In this document: positions 1-7,400 of the stretch, piece after piece | Layout: each line of letters begins with the position of its first letter | Numbering within the stretch: position 1 is the stretch's first letter | Program-made: the position numbers and the translations under genes | Notes under the pieces: generated by a model | Seen by the model: only the letters and a program-made list of their open reading frames with translations | Database searches by the model: none | What the model was told of the DNA's origin: nothing | Origin: Tieghemiomyces parasiticus | Taxonomy: Eukaryota; Kickxellomycota; Dimargaritomycetes; Dimargaritales; Dimargaritaceae | Reading direction: 5' to 3' | DNA: 12,310 nucleotides | Assembly: GCA_027575765.1 (NCBI GenBank) | Contig: JANBPT010001214.1 | Location: 1 to 12,310, forward strand

Positions 1-87
1 TCCCGTTTGGCGGAGCCAGAGGTCTCCGACGCCGGCCCTAGAAACGAAGCCTAGAAGCATACAAGGTGGATACTCGAACGGTGGGAT

Positions 88-105
88 TATATATATATAT
101 ATATA
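88..105. repeat. (TA)9 microsatellite
   Basis: Eighteen bases of perfect TA dinucleotide repeat in otherwise mixed sequence. Confidence 0.95.
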
Positions 106-602
106 CAATCAGGCCATTCCACACTCCGCAGCCTACCGCTTTACTGCTCCGTCATGCCGACTTCTGCAGCCCCATCCCGTGCCTCACCAAGTTTAGCCAG
201 CCGCTATGAGCGGGTCCTCATGTACCTATTATACTGCGAGGACCACATGGCAGATTGGATTTCCATCTGAACTGACTGTCACCACTGTCCTAGAGAGGTC
301 CGACGGGGGAGGGGCCAGTGGGTACCCGCTTAAGCTCATCGTCGCAGGTGACGAGGGTTGGGTATGCGCTTAGGATCCACCTGCTGGCGCCAGCCGCCCG
401 ACGTAGTACCCTAAAGGCGGCTCTGCTCCGACCCAGACCCGCCGGAGCCGCGCCATACCCAAGGTTTAGCTGACGGGATTAATTATATGGCAACGTAGAT
501 TGCATCCGAACGCCAAGCCCCTCGGGCCAAGGTCACTGATGACCACAGCGTTGAGTGGAGGTTGCAGCCCATATCCCGGACCTGGATAAGGGCCCCCGAA
601 AG

Positions 603-615
603 TATATAAAAAAAA
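603..615 (+). promoter_or_regulatory. TATA-box-like stretch
   Basis: TATATAAA running into eight A. It precedes a plus-strand ATG at 677-679 with a 41-codon frame ending at 802. There is no other support for a gene here, so the promoter reading is weak. Confidence 0.15.
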
Positions 616-1143
616 CGGCCACCCTTCCAGTGGCTCTACCGTGGCAACGCATTACCACCTCACGCTGCAGCCACCCATGCCTATATTATCGATACCAACG
701 TCAGACCGGTTTCAGTGCCTCTTCACGTTTCTGACTTGCCCCCCATCCCCCTCCTACGACTTCAGGCTGCTCAGGGATGTAACGGCGGCGGCTGCACAGT
801 AAGAAGTGTACCATGCTGGAAGCAGTTGTGGATTCCTTGCAGTGACGGCTTCTCAAGCTACAGCCCATCGGCCTTAGTTACTGTTTCGATGGCTGGAGAG
901 AAAGAGCCCACTGAACGGTACGGAGAAATGTCCATTATAGCAAGTAGGTGCGATGTCGATTTCAGAAGTGGTGAATTTTTTTGGATTACTTATGGTACCA
1001 GGATGTTGTGCACCTCGCGCTCGGTAAGTTTAGGTTTGTGTAGTTTGCGACCTTGACAGCAGCGGTGTAATAAGCAGGTGTACTGGATTGAGAGTGATAG
1101 CACGATTCTAGGATACACCCAGTTGACTGGTTGTTTAAATTTA

Positions 1144-1153
1144 CCCCCCCCCC
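1144..1153. repeat. Poly-C run of ten
   Basis: Ten consecutive C on the plus strand, G on the transcribed side, about 275 bases beyond the stop codon of the main gene. It may lie in the 3' UTR or beyond. Confidence 0.95.
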
Positions 1154-1426
1154 GCAATTGTCATCAATGGGACAAGATTTATGAAGACTAACCGATGTGG
1201 ACTTATAGAGGCTACTCATGGTACCTCTGTACTGCTTTACCGGTATCGCGTTGTCAAGAAACTTAGATAAAGGCGTGGCTTTATGTGTACTCGTACTAAC
1301 AGTACAATGAAAGACGGGTGGAAGTAAGTTCTTCATACCGTCAAGGTTCGCGTCTCCTAAATGGAAGTCAGTATTAAAAGAGAGGGACGGACGAGTACGT
1401 AACGGCAGCGGGCGGCGGAGAGAGGT

Positions 1427-4400
1427 TCATTTTTCGCGGGGTTCACGGGCGGTATTTTGGTAGATACCGAGGGGCAGTCCATGGCCCTGACGGTAGCGAT
1501 GAATTTTTAAGGCGCGGGTCCGCAATTGGTCCACGGTACGGTTTTTCAGGGCAGTATTCACCACCCCTTGCGGGCCGTAGTCGCGGAAGATAAATTGCCA
1601 CTTTCGGCCGTACACCCGGACTCCGGCGTCCAGGGCGGATTGTTCGTCGTCAGTCCATAGGTGATTATTGTCACGATGTCGGTGGGGTGGATAGATCGGT
1701 GTCCCGTTGTAGCGGGCTGCTAGGCTGACCGGCGGGTAATGGGCTGAGGTCCCTGAGGTGTTCGAAGCTCCGACGGGTCTGAAGTAGGCGGAAATGGTCG
1801 GGGGCACTGACGATGGCACCCTGATGGGTGACGAGGACGAATCGACCACCTTGGCAACGCAACCCCGAGAGCTAGCGGAAGATGGGTTCAAGGTGGTCGC
1901 GGAAACCGTGGGCGGATGCGACGTATCGGAGGCCGAGGAAGTGGTGGGAGTCTTCGACTTAAGCCGTTTGGCAAGGCTCGGGGCTTTGGGGCTCATCACT
2001 ACCGGCGGTGTCCGACTTAGCGCGGCGGCAAGACCTGCCTGTGCCCGCATTGATGCATAGGAGCTGGCACTTATTCCCGCTAAGCGACGGTGTAAGGCGC
2101 GCATGTCGTTCTCGGTCTGCGTGGACGCGGAGGTCATGGTAACGGTGGGCTTTAAACTAGACGTTAGTGGGGCAGTCGGTGCCTTAGTATCAGCGGTCGT
2201 CATCGTGGTTGCCACAGCGTTGAGATTGCTGGTGGTTTCTAACGCGGCCGTGCCAGGCTCTGGGCTAACTGCCGGTGGGGGCATCGGGGTTTGAGCAGCA
2301 GCGGTGGCGGCCGTCAGCACCACCATAGTGTCGAGATTGTTAGTGGTTTCTAACACGGCCGCAGCCGCAGCGGGCATCAGGCCAGTCGTCGGCGGAGTTG
2401 TCCGGGCCTCGATATCAGCGGTCGCCGTCGTTATTGCCACGGTGCTGAGTTTGCTGGTGGTTTCCGACGGGGCCGCCACAGGCTTCTGGCTAACCGCCGG
2501 TGGAGTCACCAGGATTTCAATAGCAGCGGTAACGGCCGTCGTCACCATCGTGTTGAGTTCGCTAATAGGTTCTGGTGCGGTCGTCACGGGCTCCGGCTCG
2601 ACATTGTGTATGCTGTCGGGCGCGGCGGCCTCAGTGGTGTCAACATGTACACAATTTTCGGGTGGTTCTGCACTCGACTGGGCATCCAAAACCACCATGA
2701 CGCCGGCTTTGTCTAGTTTCGGTTGGGCGCCAGCCGTAACTCTCTTAGCCGCCTCTTCCTTGACCTGCTCAAAGGTCTTATGGTCGATCACGATCTCGAT
2801 ATTAGATTCCGCGTTAACCAACGGTAGTGGTGAACCAGCCCTATTGAGGATCGGCTCGGTACGTTGCACCTCGTGGTGGCGATGATTTTCGACTAGGGTG
2901 CTGGTAAGTTTAGCGCGCTTACAAGCACCGCGGTCAGGAACGATCACCAGACTCGAATCAGACTTGTCTTGGAGGTCGGGGGATTTACGTTTGGGCGACA
3001 GGCTCTCGGCGGCAGCGCCAGGGCCTTCCTTGGCCGAATTATGCCCGTACGCATCGCCACCCATCGTGGTAGGGCTAGCTGCACGGTCTGCGCCGTTACT
3101 GTCGCTGCCGGATGACGTCGGATTGGGCGGCAACTTGGTCCTGGCGAGTTGGACAGCGGGCACCTGGGCGTCCGGTTCGAGCTGTCCTGAACGGGTCGAG
3201 CAGGCCGACACGGGCTCCGCGGGGGTGGCAGATCCCGAGGCACCGGAGTCATCCGACATGGGCGGAGCCACCGCAGGTGGGGGCGGGCTCGTCAGCCGGG
3301 CGGGCAGCTTGCGGTGGGTGCGCATTGGGGGTGCCACAGGCACAGATTTAGGGGCATTAGAAGAAGTGGCCTGGGCCCCTGGGTTCGCCGAAGGCTCAGG
3401 TGGGGCAAGGGAGGTGCCAGGAAGGTCACGGCCGTTTAGCCTAGCATAGGTCCCCTCGTTGGTGGACACGGCCGGATCCAAAGGAGCAGGTCGCTCCTCA
3501 CCCGGAGTATGTCTACGGGTGACGTATTTTCGCAGCGTCGCGGTGTACTTGGTCATGGGGACGAGAGGCTTAGCCTCCCGCACCTCCAGTATGAGCGCGT
3601 CCCAGTTCCATTCCTCTAGGGCCTCGCGCAGCAAAGCCACGTCGAGGGCCGCCATAGCCGAATTGAAGGGTGTGGGCCTACCCTCCAGATTAGCGGGGGT
3701 GAAGGGCAGAGCGGCGGCTGGGGCCATGGAAACGAGGCCCGCCAGTGGATGGCCGATCGTTTCGGCGGTCTCGGTGGGGCTGATGCTAGCCCGCTTGGCA
3801 GGTGGCGCCAGGTCAAAAAGCGTAGCGTCAGCGGAACGGGATCGCTTCGCAGTGGGCCTGGGCGGGGAGGTGGCGAGGGCATGAGTGGGTTTCACAACAG
3901 CCGTTCCTACCGGGACAGGATCTGCGGTTCCCGCCTTAGATCCGTTGGTTCCCATTGCTTCGTCAATCGACGCTGCATCGTCGGAGGCAATCTCGTCGTC
4001 ACTGGTATCAGCGGTGGACTTAACGACGGCCCTGGTCAATAAGGGCTCGATCTCACTATCGGAACTATCACTGCTAGGGCTCGAGGAACTCCGGATAGTT
4101 TGAAATGGAGCGGAGGAGCGCCGGGCCGGGAGGGGGACATTGATCGGGATCACGGTCACGCTTCGTGCAGGATCGCTCGCTTGAGGACCGTCCTCCTCGC
4201 CAGAGCTGCTCTCGTCGGAACTGCTGCCCGTCACTGCGTTAGTGAATACGATGTTGCGGCGACTCGGTCGTCGGGTGGCAGGTTTGGGAATCGAGGTGGT
4301 AACAATGGCAGTGTCGATGGCGTACGGGCTGTGACTTTGAGTGACATTAGCAGAGGTCGCCATAGCACCGGGTAAGGGAGGACTTGCCGGAGGTACTTTT

Positions 4401-7400
4401 GAACTCGCCGTCTCGTCGATAGCATCAGGGCGGGAACTTTCCTCGAGTAGAGCCGTCGCGGGAGGTTCGATGCGCTGGACCTGGGCAACTATCACAGCTT
4501 TGACCGCCACGGAAGGAGGCGGTGAACCGCCTGTAGTCTCCGTGGTTCCAAATGCCAGCGGCTCGGTGGACTCCCGGGTGGCCGTGTCAGGGAGTAGAGC
4601 GCCATCCTGGGTGTGTTCGATCACAACAGGTGAGCTGGGAGCCGTTCTGTGGGATACGGCTGGTGGATCTGACGGGGTAGCGCTAGTCCTGGGCGCATCG
4701 GGCGGCACACCATCGCCTGTAAGAGAGGAGGCCTTTTCCGTCACAGGGGATTCGGCAGGCTGGGTAATAATACCAGCTTCCATCGCACCGGGTCCGGGGT
4801 TTAGGTGGGTGTCGTTGCAAAGAGACGATGGGGCTTCGGGTTGCCTTTCGACGGTAGACTCCGACGGACCAATTGTGACGCTCTCCGTTGGAACCTCAGC
4901 TGCCGGACTACAATTGACCTCGGCGGAAACGACAGCGCAAGCCTGGGAGGGGTCGGCCGGAACCTCTGTCACAATTTGGATTGACACGACGGCCTGACCG
5001 GAGACCTGATTCGGGGCGGCTACACGGGGAGGGACGGACACCGGGTCTGATGGGGCATCAACGATATCAGCAGGGACGGGTACCGGTGTGCCAGGTGCCC
5101 CTGTACCTGAATCAGCGGGGGGATTACCTTCTGCATTCGATGCCGTAGATTCGGGATCAACGGCTAACTGGGCGATCGGCGTCGTTGCCTGCGTTTCATC
5201 GAGGGGAGGGCCGTCCTCCCTAGCTGTCTCGAAGGGGCGGCTGGGAGCCAGGGTAGAAGGCAGTGGTATGGCCGCTGGAATACAGGGGACGGCCTCCTCC
5301 ACCGTCGCAGGTAGGGCACCGGTAAAATCGGTGGCGAGTAAGGGCGCCTGGGCTATCACCTCAGGGTCGGTTGGCTCCATGGTACCAACGGATGCCGAAC
5401 GTGTCGGAGAATGGGGAGGCACAGGGCGCGAGTCCACTGCAGGCTCCTCAGCGGGGGAAGCGTCGGTGCCCAGGGTACTGGATTCGGCACCTGCCGCTGA
5501 TGAGGTGATCGGTAGGTCTGCAGCAATGGGACTGTGAGGTGAATTTTCATCGATAATCGGGGTCGGGCGGACGATCGGCCATTTGGGGACGATTGACGGA
5601 ACGGCCTTGGGTGAACCAGGTTCAGGTACCACAGGCCGCTGGGCGGCACATGGAGTCGGCACGTGAGGGTCCGGGGACTGGGTGGCTTCCCTTTCGGCCG
5701 TGTTAGGGACCTCGGCAGGCCCAGATTTCGGCGTGGCAGCCTTCCCGGGGGACTGTAGAGTCATTAATCTCCCAGTGGGCGTCGGAGTTAGCGGCGTCGG
5801 CGATGACGAGGTGACCTCGGTCGTATTCGGGGCGTCCTCTGCCTCATCGTCGCTACTAATGACGATCGTTTCGCTTAGAACTGACGCGGGAGAAGCAGTC
5901 GCCGCAGAAGCAACTTTGGCGGGAGCACGGGGAGATACGGTGGGCCGCGTTGTGATCGGCTTGAAGAAGGCGTCCAGCGGCCGAGTCTCGGCTGGCTGCC
6001 GACGCACGCTGACAGAAAACCGTTGAATGAACTGGGTCAGCTTGGCATCGGCCGTCATGTCAGGCGTAGGGGTCAGAACTGCGTGTGCTGGATCGGCGGC
6101 TGACGGACTGGCGGTCACAGAGGGCGTACCCCCAGCGGTGATTGCGTCTATTGGCCTGGGCGCGGGGGAACCATTCATCAACTCTACCGTGGCACCTTCG
6201 GGTGGAACTGGCGAGCAGCCAGCATCATTAGGTTCAGGGTGTGCTAGGGGTACTGGCTGCTTGACCGGTGCCTCAATGGCGGGCGCATCATTCACCAGCA
6301 CCGATGAGGGGGTTTCGAGTGGATCAGCCGCCATGATATCGGTCTCCGAAGGAGGTTGAAGTTGGCTGGCAGATTCGCCATGTTCGGTGGAGACCGTTGG
6401 TTCATCGACATGGGCGTTCGCAAACGTCGGTGGCGGCGCATGCAACAGCGGCTTCTCTATAGCAGAGCGCATGGGTGCTCTGGCAGGGGTTGGCGGGCCG
6501 GATGGTGGGTTAGGTGCAGTGGGCGATGTCACTGTATTTGACCTACCACCTTCGACGGGGGATGGCTTTAAGTGAACCTCGGTGGCTTGGCGGGTTACTT
6601 CGGCTAAGCAGGCCTCCACCGACGGCTCAGGCGTACTCTGCGTCGATATGGGGGCAGTAGATGCCGTCGCCTTAACTGGAGTGGTGTTCTCGCTCGAGGT
6701 GGCCATTGTACGAGTCAGATCAGGGACAGCCAAATAAACCACAGGTTGTTTGGTCGTCGGCACTTCGACGGCCGAGGGTTGAGTGGTCGATTTTCGGCGT
6801 GGCTGTCGTGGTGACAGCACTTTGGCCGCGGCTGGCGATTTAGCCAAGAGGCTTTGGATCTCAGGCATGGAGTGCCGATGCTGGGCCCGCGTATTGAAAG
6901 CAGGGGCCGAGGGTATCAAGGACGTCTGCCGCCTTGTAGAATACGGAATTGGGGCCCTAGGATTCTTCTGGGCCACCGCTGTCGTTGACCCTATGGTTGG
7001 CGATGCCGGTCGTTCTTCGACTACGGAAGAGGACCGTGTCCGTGTGGGTGTCGACGTGGGACTGGCACGCTCGAGAGAGGCCGAGGTGGTGCGCCTGGCG
7101 GTTACCAAGTGCAAACTGGCTGCCTCAGTGGCTCGGGCCGAAGGGCAAGTGGTCGGTGGCAGGAGGTCAGGGGTAGCCTTGGACAAGCTAGAATTAACGG
7201 TGGTTGGCGGTGCAACGGCCGACCGGTCGGTGGATGTAACCGCCTCGGAAGCCAACCCATTGCGTGACGGTATTTCAATAGTCGACTGACGGTCAGCGGT
7301 CGGAGCAGTGGCTACCTGCGCTGCCGCAGGGTCCAGGTCTGAATCAGAGGCACCTATGGCTGGTGGCACCGTCTCGTTTTCAGTCACGGGCAGTGTTGCT

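Larger units (their letters stand above)
1..1426. other. Intergenic region including the 3' flank of the main gene
   Basis: I see no supportable gene. The frames here are short, lack ATG starts or have no recognisable protein features. On the minus strand downstream of the TGA there is no exact AATAAA; the nearest variants are CATAAA at 1280-1285 and 1178-1183. Contents listed elsewhere are a (TA)9 run, a TATAAA-A8 stretch and a C10 run. A GC-rich patch at about 358-462 contains nested inverted repeats. Confidence 0.6.

Noticed and set aside
409..414. Possible Tbf1/TRF binding sites: CCCTAA at 409-414 and 11198-11203, TTAGGG at 9413-9418 upstream of the gene
   Set aside because: About two to three such hexamers are expected by chance in the non-coding part of the window, and none is repeated or in tandem. 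Autoregulation cannot be claimed.
986..1336. Minus-strand 116-codon frame just downstream of the main gene
   Set aside because: Composition is unlike the neighbouring coding region, no motif is visible, and it spans the poly-C run. It is most likely 3' flank.
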